Below, piece by piece: positions 1 through 5,007 of a stretch of 6,565 nucleotides of DNA (positions are counted from its first letter, which is position 1; each line of letters starts with the position of its first letter). The position numbers and the translations under genes are program-made. The DNA comes from Helicobacteraceae bacterium (GTDB lineage Bacteria; Campylobacterota; Campylobacteria; Campylobacterales; Sulfurimonadaceae), in assembly GCA_027084065.1 (NCBI GenBank), contig JALWLR010000076.1, positions 1 to 6,565 on the forward strand, given 5' to 3'. The notes under the pieces were generated by a model that saw only the letters and a list, made by a program, of their open reading frames with translations, did not search any database and was not told the origin of the DNA.

Positions 1-72
1 ACAGCACCCAATAAATATTTTATAAAGACTTTTCAAAAGATATAATCCTCTATAGAAGCCTGTTTTAGGGGA

Positions 73-127
73 TGGTGCGGACGAGAGGACTTGAACCTCC
101 ACACCTTGCGGCACCAGATCCTAAGTC
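73..127 (-). other. tRNA-Leu(UAG) 3' fragment; candidate attL
   Basis: Read on the minus strand, this is the 3' two-thirds of a class II tRNA. It has an anticodon loop CTTAGGA (anticodon UAG, leucine), a long variable arm around GGTGCCGCAAGGTGT, a T arm with loop TTCAAGT between GGAGG and CCTCT, the acceptor strand CGTCCGC, A73 and an encoded CCA (73-75). The 5' third is missing: beyond position 127 there is no D arm and no GCGGACG acceptor partner. The break near the anticodon stem and the integrase that follows are typical of integration into a tRNA gene. I infer that the intact tRNA lies at the far end of the element and that bases 1-72 are original chromosome. Confidence 0.85.
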
Positions 128-244
128 AGAGACTAACAAAAACTTAAATGATATACACTTTTCCAAATAACCCCTATTTAACGCTATTATAAAGGTTATC
201 TTTAAATATTATAGTATATACTTACTCTATCAATATATGCTTTT

Positions 245-292
245 TTGTGGCTTTTTTTGCCATTATGGGGCTTTGTATTGTGGCTTTTTTTG
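245..292 (+). repeat. 15-bp direct repeat pair before int
   Basis: TTGTGGCTTTTTTTG occurs exactly twice, at 245-259 and 278-292, with starts 33 bp apart (about three helical turns). The second copy abuts the int ribosome site. Repeats between the attachment core and the integrase gene are often arm-type integrase sites, so that is a plausible role. The T-runs could also simply be part of the leader. The rest of 128-302 is very AT-rich and holds the perfect palindrome AGTATATACT (213-222). I could not place a convincing int promoter there. Confidence 0.5.
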
Positions 293-302
293 AGGGGATA
301 GT

Positions 303-1457
303 ATGGCTACTAAGTATTTGAAGATAAAGGATAGTAACGGTATCTATTATGTGGATGACGGGCAGATAAAACCTGAAAACGGTTATGCGAAACAGCCGAG
401 ACGCTTCAAGCAAGATTACAAGCTATGGTTCAAAGTTACCAAGATGACCGACGGCAAACGGATCTACAAAAAGAAAACTATCAAGTACCCACATGATATG
501 AGTTTAAAGAGTGCGGTACTCGATGCACAGGAGCGGAAAAAGGCACTCCAGGCTTCACTCAACACAAACAAAACTTACAAGAAGATCGAAGCCGGCAATC
601 AAACCCTTAACACACTTTTTGAACTCTTTATGCTGAAAAAAAAGCAAGAGATCAAGCCAAGAACATACGAGTTTTACAAAAGCTTCTATGACAAGCACAT
701 AAAGCCGGCATTTGGCGAAAAAAAGCTCAAAGAGGTTACAAAGTATGATCTAAACAATTTAGCCGATACGATGCGTTTAAACGGCTACAGTGAGCGAACT
801 GTACTAAGCATCAAACAAGTACTGCGGCCGCTTTTCAATCATCATCTTATCAACGGTGATATACAAGTCAATCCTGCATTACAGCTTGATATAAAGAAGC
901 TTGATAATGAGGTCGAGATAGATTTGACGATGCAGCAGATCAAAGACCTGATGCAGCAGATAGAGAGCTACCCGTTAGAGCCGTTTAGAGGGATATTCGT
1001 ATTTCTTGCAACCGGTAGACGCTTGAACGAAGTCTTAACGCTGCGATGGGAAAATATCAACATAGAGGAGCGATACTACCGCATAACAAAAGAGAACTCC
1101 AAGAACTCAAAAACGAACCTCTACCCCCTATCGGATAAACTCATCGATGCGCTACCGTCACGGAAAAAATACGGCTTCGTGTTTCACGCCATAAAAGACA
1201 CTTCAAAGCCTATGAACAAATCGACACTTGTACCGCACTGGAAGCGTTTGTATAAGAGTGCAGGGATAGAGCATTTAAGACTACATGACCTAAGGCACAT
1301 CATCGGCAATGTAATGGTGAGTAACGGAGCGAGCTTGACGGAAGTAGCGGAGCTATTGGGGCATAGCAACATAACCGTTACCAAACGCTACTCCAAGAGT
1401 GAAACATACAGTAAAAAAAGAAGCCTGGATAAATTTTTCGATATTGTGGAAGCTTAG
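303..1457 (+). CDS. int: Tyrosine recombinase integrase
   Basis: This is a site-specific recombinase that would integrate and excise the element at the tRNA-Leu site, acting on DNA in the cytoplasm. The 384 residues have the usual phage-integrase order: an N-terminal arm-binding part (about 1-95), a SAM-like core-binding domain (about 100-185) and a C-terminal catalytic domain. The full catalytic set is visible: Arg240 in ATGRRLNE, Lys267 in the beta-hairpin before YPLSD, His328 and Arg331 in HDLRH, His354 in LLGHSN and the nucleophile Tyr363 in KRYSK. It therefore looks intact and active. The ATG at 303 is preceded by GAGGGG (292-297) with a 5-base gap. It is the first gene after the att fragment and reads into the element. 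A 9-bp hairpin covers its stop codon. Target choice (tRNA-Leu) is inferred from position only. Confidence 0.95.
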   Translation: MATKYLKIKDSNGIYYVDDGQIKPENGYAKQPRRFKQDYKLWFKVTKMTDGKRIYKKKTIKYPHDMSLKSAVLDAQERKKALQASLNTNKTYKKIEAGNQTLNTLFELFMLKKKQEIKPRTYEFYKSFYDKHIKPAFGEKKLKEVTKYDLNNLADTMRLNGYSERTVLSIKQVLRPLFNHHLINGDIQVNPALQLDIKKLDNEVEIDLTMQQIKDLMQQIESYPLEPFRGIFVFLATGRRLNEVLTLRWENINIEERYYRITKENSKNSKTNLYPLSDKLIDALPSRKKYGFVFHAIKDTSKPMNKSTLVPHWKRLYKSAGIEHLRLHDLRHIIGNVMVSNGASLTEVAELLGHSNITVTKRYSKSETYSKKRSLDKFFDIVEA

Positions 1458-1479
1458 GGAGGTGGCTAGTCTCCCTAAG
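1453..1479 (+). terminator. Hairpin over the int stop codon
   Basis: CTTAGGGAG (1453-1461) and CTCCCTAAG (1471-1479) form a perfect 9-bp stem with a 9-base loop, and the int stop codon TAG lies inside the left arm. No T-run follows, so it is not a canonical intrinsic terminator. It may end or stabilise the int mRNA. Confidence 0.45.
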
Positions 1480-1480
1480 T

Positions 1481-1583
1481 GTAGGTTAACGCTTGAAAGC
1501 GAAAATCAAGTAGATCATCGCTATTACAAGATAACCTACGGTGTGTATATTGATAAATTCGTGCATAATTTATCCTTACGGCA
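1481..1583 (+). other. Structured region, relative of the nearby small RNA
   Basis: Read on the plus strand this stretch folds well on paper. GTAGGTTA (1481-1488) pairs with TAACCTAC (1532-1539), enclosing a small hairpin CGCT-TGAA-AGCG (1490-1501). An 8-bp stem at 1552-1574 then presents the loop CGTGCAT. The blocks GTGTGTATA (1541-1549), TTCGTGCATAA (1558-1568) and CCTTACGGCA (1574-1583) recur, inverted, in the small RNA at 1628-1723. No clear promoter or terminator was found on this strand, so it may be transcribed by read-through from int or be a decayed second copy. Confidence 0.45.
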
Positions 1584-1704
1584 TTCTGACCCCATAACCC
1601 AACCATCTACAAAGGTATAGACCATAACGAAAAAAAGCCCCACCACTCAAACGAGCGATGGAGCTTAATTGCCGTAAGGTTATGCACGAAACCTATACAC
1701 ACAC
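1541..1704. repeat. Imperfect inverted repeat, ~35-nt arms
   Basis: The left arm is 1541-1583 and the right arm 1670-1704. Three blocks match as reverse complements: GTGTGTATA, TTCGTGCATAA and CCTTACGGCA. The segments between blocks differ (TTGATAAA versus GGT, and TTTAT versus nothing). The ~86 bases between the arms include the minus-strand terminator. The arrangement may be two inverted copies of one RNA element, or the ends of a small non-autonomous insertion. No target duplication was found. Confidence 0.6.
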
Positions 1705-1723
1705 AAGACCGCCAAGTCTTGAT
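1628..1723 (-). ncRNA. Candidate ~95-nt small RNA
   Basis: A predicted transcript starts near 1723 (A) and ends in the T-run near 1630. It has no plausible ORF. Three hairpins can be drawn in order: CAAGAC-CGCCAA-GTCTTG as seen on the plus strand (1704-1721); a stem AGGTT/AACCT presenting the loop TCGTGCAT (about 1676-1693); and the terminator (1635-1666). It lies just downstream of the repressor-like gene on the same strand but has its own strong promoter inside the end of that gene. I do not recognise the family. A regulatory role in the element's lysogenic or control circuit is inference. Confidence 0.6.
1630..1666 (-). terminator. Intrinsic terminator, minus strand
   Basis: The hairpin is built from AAGC/GCTT, CCA/TGG and CTC/GAG with loop AAAC, interrupted by a single mismatch and a 3x3 internal loop. 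On the minus strand it is followed by seven T (1630-1636). It would end both the candidate small RNA and read-through from the repressor-like gene at 1748-2095. Confidence 0.75.
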
Positions 1724-1729
1724 AGTGGT

Positions 1730-1759
1730 ATTATAGCATAAAGTAGTCTAATGATTCAA
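1730..1759 (-). promoter_or_regulatory. Sigma70-type promoter of the small RNA
   Basis: On the minus strand, TTGAAT (1754-1759) is followed by 18 bases and TATAAT (1730-1735), with an extended -10 TGC (1736-1738). The -35 lies in the last sense codons of the upstream repressor-like gene. The predicted start is near 1723. This is the best promoter match in the window. Confidence 0.75.
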
Positions 1760-2095
1760 TTTTAGCACCTGCTTGATCTCTTCAATCTCCCTCTCTAAAC
1801 GCTCAATTTTTCTTTTATTCTCCATTTCGACGATCTCTTCATTTGTCGTTTTTTCGGTGATGTCGGAAAGAGGTTCATCATAAAAGCCGCTTTCACGCTC
1901 ACAGTTTTCCAAGAGCTCCCTACACTCTTGCAGGGCGATGTAGTTCTTTAACCAGCTTTCGACCCAGTAGGGGATAGAATTTCTATTACTTCCCCAGCCA
2001 TTCACTGTTGTTGGTGCAATTTCAAAGATACTTGCAAACTCTTTCTTAGATAATTTTGCTTCTTTTAGCAATTCATTAAAAGTATTTCTATCCAT
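1748..2095 (-). CDS. HTH repressor-like regulator with C-terminal coiled coil
   Basis: This small DNA-binding protein (115 residues) is probably the element's master repressor. Residues about 5-52 form an XRE-like helix-turn-helix fold, with the recognition region LSKKEFASIF...TTVNGWGS at about 15-36, followed by an IPYWVESWL helix. Residues about 86-112 are charged and heptad-like (MENKRKIERLEREIEEIKQVL), suggesting a coiled coil for dimerisation. No peptidase or LexA-like domain is present, so induction by self-cleavage is unlikely. I chose the ATG at 2095 because AAGG lies six bases upstream; a TTG two codons earlier would sit directly against that AAGG. It is divergent from the alpA-like operon and its predicted promoter overlaps operators O1 and O2, which suggests autoregulation. 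Function is inferred from fold and position. Confidence 0.8.
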   Translation of the reverse strand: MDRNTFNELLKEAKLSKKEFASIFEIAPTTVNGWGSNRNSIPYWVESWLKNYIALQECRELLENCERESGFYDEPLSDITEKTTNEEIVEMENKRKIERLEREIEEIKQVLKLNH

Positions 2096-2109
2096 AGACA
2101 ACCTTTTTA

Positions 2110-2234
2110 TTTGTAATTACATAAATAAATATATGGAATTACAAACTATTTAAGTTTGATTTAATATGTAAAACCATATAATTACGATATGTAATCACAT
2201 ATAGTTATTCACTTCTTTAGTATGTGATTCCATA
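2110..2234. promoter_or_regulatory. Five-site operator array
   Basis: Five 14-bp imperfect palindromes of the form TATGNNANNNCATA occur: O1 TTTGTAATTACATA (2110-2123), O2 TATGGAATTACAAA (2132-2145), O3 TATGTAAAACCATA (2165-2178), O4 TATGTAATCACATA (2188-2201) and O5 TATGTGATTCCATA (2221-2234). Start-to-start distances are 22, 33, 23 and 33 bp, so all sites face the same side of the helix. O1/O2 overlap the leftward promoter and O5 the rightward one. The binding protein is most likely the product of 1748-2095. Confidence 0.8.
2116..2144 (-). promoter_or_regulatory. Predicted leftward promoter of the regulator
   Basis: On the minus strand, TTGTAA (2139-2144), 17 bases, then TGTAAT (2116-2121). 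The predicted start near 2109 gives a short leader with AAGG before the ATG. The two boxes fall inside O2 and O1. Both boxes are imperfect. Confidence 0.45.
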
Positions 2235-2236
2235 AT
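2208..2236 (+). promoter_or_regulatory. Predicted rightward operon promoter
   Basis: TTCACT (2208-2213), 17 bases, then CATAAT (2231-2236). O5 lies across the spacer and the -10 box, so a bound repressor would block it. It would drive the genes from 2267 onward. The boxes are imperfect. Confidence 0.45.
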
Positions 2237-2266
2237 AATACCAAACCAATCCAAAAGGAGCACTTA

Positions 2267-2518
2267 ATGCAACTAATCCCAAAAGATGTAAAAGAGTACA
2301 TCGAAAACATGTACGAGATACCAAAAGGGCAAAACCTTGCACTATCTCAAATCGAGGAAGCGGGCTTTTTCAAATCACAAACAGCCAAGAGGCTGATCCA
2401 CGCCGGAAAACTCAAGGCGGTTACATTCGGGCGAAAGTTTTTCATACCACGCACGGAGCTTATACGCTACCTGGCTGACGAGATGGGGCTTTTAGAGGGG
2501 CAGGCAGCCAAGGAGTAG
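2267..2518 (+). CDS. Excisionase/AlpA-like DNA-binding protein
   Basis: This 83-residue winged-helix protein of the MerR-like excisionase type is the first gene of the rightward operon. The pattern LSQIEEAGFFKSQTAKRLI (about 26-44) gives the helix-turn-helix. AGKLKAVTFGRKFFIPRTEL (about 46-65) is the usual beta-wing followed by the 'GR..iPr.eL..yl' ending seen in excisionases and AlpA proteins. A ribosome site AAGGAG ends at 2260, six bases before the ATG. Known relatives either steer the integrase towards excision or activate transcription of integrase genes. Which applies here cannot be told from sequence. It sits opposite the repressor-like gene across the operator array, and three bases separate it from the primase gene. 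Confidence 0.8.
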   Translation: MQLIPKDVKEYIENMYEIPKGQNLALSQIEEAGFFKSQTAKRLIHAGKLKAVTFGRKFFIPRTELIRYLADEMGLLEGQAAKE

Positions 2519-2521
2519 GCA

Positions 2522-3451
2522 ATGAGTGCAAATATCAAAACTTACGACCTGCGCCATGTACCGCCGCCAATGATGGTGTACTTGTCAGTATCGGACACAC
2601 CGCTGCCAAACAACCCAAAGGCATACACAAAAGGCTTCGAGTGGACTTTTTGCGAGTGGAAAGAGCTTTATAAGGTTACGAAGCGGTTTAGCTACTCCAA
2701 TGCGCACTTTAAAGAGGGGTATAGGAAGATAAGTAATATCATCGGTTTTGGCAACCTGCTTATACTCGATGTCGATAACCACTACGATGCGAACGAAGTG
2801 GCGAAAGAGCTGACAGGCGTCAAAAGCCTGATAGTCACTACCCAGAGCCATACATCACAGCATCATAAGTTTAGGGTGATAATACCAACAGACAAGCTGA
2901 TAGGGCAGCGTATAGACGACGATCTCCACACAGAGCTGTTAACCGTTACTGCTGAAATGATATGCGGACTCGATGCGGACAAGATCGACAGGGCTTGTTT
3001 TGGAAAAGATAGGCAGTATGCACCTGCAGCGAATCAAAAGCACCGATACATCAAGGGCGAACTTGTCAAACTGGATGCACTGCTTGAAGCTGCACAACGA
3101 TCGTTAAAAGCGAAAATGGCCATCAAGATCGAACCGATGAAGATACAAACGACTTCAAGCAAAACGCAAGGGCAGTATCAACAAAAACGCCAATACATAA
3201 AAGAGCATCTAACGCCGGAGTTCACTATCAGTATCTTAAGGCAAAAAGGCTTAGAGGTTAGAAGAGACGGCAAGGTCATCATACCAGGCAAAAAGACAAA
3301 AGCGATAAGCGTCGATCTGAAAACCGGACTTGTACGAGACTTTGCGAACGATGTCAGTTACGATCCGGTGAGCATCCTCTACGACATATACAGGGATGGA
3401 ACGCTGCCGGAGATAACCGACACAATATATGAGCAGTTAAAGGGGGCTTGA
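2522..3451 (+). CDS. Primase-polymerase (AEP superfamily-like)
   Basis: This is a probable replication primase of the archaeo-eukaryotic (prim-pol) type, 309 residues. It would make primers at the element's origin. The evidence is a hydrophobic strand with the metal-binding pair LLILDVDN (Asp83, Asp85), then a strand with TTQSHT...HHKFRVIIP (residues 106-122; His115 and Arg118 match the nucleotide-binding motif), and a third region IDRACFGKDRQYAPAANQ (155-172) resembling the 'D..R.f..Pg' motif. After a linker (190-225), residues about 234-296 form a second domain. GKKTKAISVDLKTGLVRDFAND there recalls the DnaG zinc-ribbon layout but lacks its cysteines. AAGGAG lies six bases before the ATG. 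The stop overlaps the helicase start by one base (TGATG), suggesting coupled translation. Family placement is by motif and context. Confidence 0.75.
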   Translation: MSANIKTYDLRHVPPPMMVYLSVSDTPLPNNPKAYTKGFEWTFCEWKELYKVTKRFSYSNAHFKEGYRKISNIIGFGNLLILDVDNHYDANEVAKELTGVKSLIVTTQSHTSQHHKFRVIIPTDKLIGQRIDDDLHTELLTVTAEMICGLDADKIDRACFGKDRQYAPAANQKHRYIKGELVKLDALLEAAQRSLKAKMAIKIEPMKIQTTSSKTQGQYQQKRQYIKEHLTPEFTISILRQKGLEVRRDGKVIIPGKKTKAISVDLKTGLVRDFANDVSYDPVSILYDIYRDGTLPEITDTIYEQLKGA

Positions 3452-4443
3452 TGGGTGAATTACAAGGATTATCACCGACACAGCGACTAAACAAAAACGC
3501 TGAAATTATACCACAAAAAACGAACGCCTTAACCTGGCTGAAAGAGTATCGCTTAACGGCTGATGATCTAAATGAAGAGGTAAACTACCTGATAGATGAT
3601 TTTTTGGTAGAGCAGACCATTACAAATATCTACTCAAAAGCGGGACAGGGAAAGAGCTTTTTAGCGTTGTATTTGGCTTTGAAGCTGCTAGACGAGAGAA
3701 AGGTGTCGGAAGTGTATTATATCGACCTTGACAACTCCAAGAAGGCTTTACAGAGTCGAGGGCTTGATAAGATAATAGTGAAGTACGAAAACCTGAACTA
3801 CATCCATAGAAGCAAGTTCAAAGAGGTTATCGATGTCATAGGCACGATAAAGAAGCAGTTGGAAAAACCGGAGCTTAAAGACCTCAAGGGGGCGCTTATC
3901 GTCATCGACAGCATAAGGGACTTTTTGGGCGGTAAGGACATGCTCAAGGATAAAGATGTAATGCCGCTGCTTGAAGACTTGAAGATACTTCGGGAGCAGG
4001 GAGCCACTATCATATTTTTGCATCACTCAAACAAGGAAAACGGGGCGAAGGGAGCGACGGCGTTCACCGACAGCGTGGATGCGACATACCACCTTAAGAG
4101 CATACAGCTTATCAAGCATAAAAAGATCAGCTATGCACTTGAAGTGAAAAAGGATCGCATACCGATCGTAAACACTGGCTTCGAGCTGGACACGGAAACA
4201 CAAATACTCAGTAAGGGCAACTTTGAAGTGGCAAACCTTACGGACGAGGAAACGGAGCTTATAAGCACTTTTAAAGAGGTTTTGGAGGAACACCCAGAGG
4301 GGATAAACCAAAAGGCACTTTTAAAAGAAGCGGGAAGCAGTCAAGACAATCGAACGCATAGAAAGTTGCTTCAAAAGATGGATGGAATATTTTGGAAGAA
4401 GTATAAAGGGGCTAATAATGCAACAATGTACAAAAGCATTTAG
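3451..4443 (+). CDS. RepA/DnaB-like hexameric replicative helicase
   Basis: A RecA-fold ATPase of 330 residues, probably the replicative helicase that partners the primase upstream. Walker A is AGQGKS (64-69, Lys68), a second strand carries YYIDLDN, Walker B is ALIVIDSIRDF (Asp153), and the stretch IIFLHHSNKENGAKGATAF (188-206) is the sensor/DNA-loop region typical of RSF1010-RepA and KaiC-like proteins. Residues about 264-330 form a winged-helix-like tail (EGINQKALLKEAG). I chose the ATG at 3451, overlapping the primase stop, with AGGGGG four bases upstream, rather than the TTG at 3448. The last codon and stop run into the first iteron of the repeat region at 4442. Plasmid, phage and satellite replicons pair such helicases with a primase and a nearby origin. 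Confidence 0.85.
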   Translation: MGELQGLSPTQRLNKNAEIIPQKTNALTWLKEYRLTADDLNEEVNYLIDDFLVEQTITNIYSKAGQGKSFLALYLALKLLDERKVSEVYYIDLDNSKKALQSRGLDKIIVKYENLNYIHRSKFKEVIDVIGTIKKQLEKPELKDLKGALIVIDSIRDFLGGKDMLKDKDVMPLLEDLKILREQGATIIFLHHSNKENGAKGATAFTDSVDATYHLKSIQLIKHKKISYALEVKKDRIPIVNTGFELDTETQILSKGNFEVANLTDEETELISTFKEVLEEHPEGINQKALLKEAGSSQDNRTHRKLLQKMDGIFWKKYKGANNATMYKSI

Positions 4444-4560
4444 TGTGGTAAATTTTTCGGATACACATACCACACTTACCAACCTTACCACACTGCGTAA
4501 AATAGGGAGTATGGTAACTATGGTAAGTATGGTAATAGTATCGGAATATTTTACCACACT
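4442..4560. repeat. Iteron unit 1 (TACCACACT type)
   Basis: Eight 9-bp repeats in 119 bp: AGTGTGGTA (4442-4450, inverted); three contiguous direct copies TACCACACT, TACCAACCT, TACCACACT (4468-4494); three contiguous inverted copies AGTATGGTA, ACTATGGTA, AGTATGGTA (4508-4534); and TACCACACT (4552-4560). Gaps are 17, 13 and 17 bp. The outer 23-base arms match at 20 positions. The two 17-bp gaps carry CGGATAC and GTATCGG in mirror position. The first iteron overlaps the end of the helicase gene. Confidence 0.9.
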
Positions 4561-4597
4561 GAAAACAGCGACTAAACAAATGGAGACAAATCAATTT

Positions 4598-4716
4598 AGT
4601 TGGGTAAATATTTCCGATACGCTTACCCAAGTTACCCACAGTACCCAAGCCCCTAAAATAGGTAGTTGGGTAGGTTAGGTAAGTTGGGTATGGGTGTAAG
4701 AATATTTTACCCAACG
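4598..4716. repeat. Iteron unit 2 (TACCCAACT type)
   Basis: The layout is identical to unit 1: AGTTGGGTA (4598-4606, inverted); TACCCAAGT, TACCCACAG, TACCCAAGC (4624-4650); AGTTGGGTA, GGTTAGGTA, AGTTGGGTA (4664-4690, inverted); and TACCCAACG (4708-4716). Gaps are again 17, 13 and 17 bp. The core word differs from unit 1 (TACCCA versus TACCA), while the spacing is preserved to the base. In each triplet the middle copy is the most divergent. Confidence 0.9.
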
Positions 4717-4749
4717 ACATAGCGACTAAAAAAGAGAGGAGACAAGACA

Positions 4750-5007
4750 ATGAACACAGCAGAGATAAAACAAAGGTTAGAAGATAGTAAGAGTTTCAAA
4801 TACATGACAAAAGAGTACGGCATAAGCTTCGATGATTTCAGCATCATCGATGTACAAAACGGCAGGGTATTGAAAAAAGGGGATACGAGTATAGGTGAGT
4901 TTTGCATCTTCATAGACGGTAACCTGATGCGGGCTTGTTACGATATGGATATTGATGGTGCAAGAGAAAAGAGACTGCAAAGAGTAGGAAAGGAGACGGT
5001 ACGATGA
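4750..5007 (+). CDS. Small hypothetical protein
   Basis: An 85-residue soluble protein I do not recognise. It starts with a charged helix (TAEIKQRLEDSK), has a central alternating strand-like part (about 25-65, containing ISFDDFSIIDVQNGRVLKKG and GEFCIFIDGN) and ends in a basic helix (GAREKRLQRV). There is no signal peptide or membrane segment. AGGAG lies eight bases before the ATG. It is the first gene after the iteron units, and its ribosome site lies in the part that is duplicated between units. Its stop overlaps the next start by four bases (ATGA), so the two are probably translated together. A role in origin binding or copy control is possible from position alone. Confidence 0.7.
   Translation: MNTAEIKQRLEDSKSFKYMTKEYGISFDDFSIIDVQNGRVLKKGDTSIGEFCIFIDGNLMRACYDMDIDGAREKRLQRVGKETVR

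Larger units (their letters stand above)
4442..4749. other. Putative replication origin: two tandem iteron units
   Basis: This 306-base gene-free gap directly follows the primase and helicase genes and is filled by two copies of one highly ordered repeat structure (4442-4560 and 4598-4716), starting 156 bp apart. Each copy is followed by AGCGACTAAA and GGAGACAA. Short iterons next to replication genes, with AT-rich centres (shared TAAAATAGG), are what an origin should look like, so I infer an oriV-like region. Alternatives are a partition centromere or long structured RNAs, since each unit can also fold as a ~119-nt hairpin. ORFs that cross it simply reflect that the 9-mers contain no stop codons in some frames. 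Confidence 0.7.

Noticed and set aside
41..46. TATAAT in the left flank as a promoter
   Set aside because: No -35 box at a suitable distance, and it would read antisense into the tRNA fragment.
222..413. A minus-strand ORF antisense to the start of int
   Set aside because: It begins in the AT-rich leader, overlaps a well-supported integrase and has no credible start signal.
1399..1620. A 73-codon plus-strand ORF after int
   Set aside because: It starts inside int without a ribosome site and covers the hairpin-rich region. No protein motif.
2096..2101. TTG at 2101 as start of the regulator
   Set aside because: The AAGG ribosome site would touch the TTG directly; the ATG at 2095 has a normal six-base gap.
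3448..3450. TTG at 3448 as start of the helicase
   Set aside because: The ATG at 3451 is in frame, overlaps the primase stop in the common TGATG pattern and has a better-placed AGGGGG.
4382..4678. A 98-codon plus-strand ORF running through both iteron units
   Set aside because: It has no ribosome site, overlaps the helicase gene in another frame, and its internal peptide repeats follow the 9-bp and 156-bp DNA periods, which are both multiples of three.
4442..4716. CRISPR array or retron-type RNA as an explanation of the repeats
   Set aside because: The repeats are 9 bp, contiguous and in both orientations, with no unique spacers, and no cas or reverse transcriptase gene is present.
4412..4750. 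A 112-codon minus-strand ORF over the same region
   Set aside because: It is a by-product of the repeats lacking stops in that frame, with low-complexity composition and no ribosome site.
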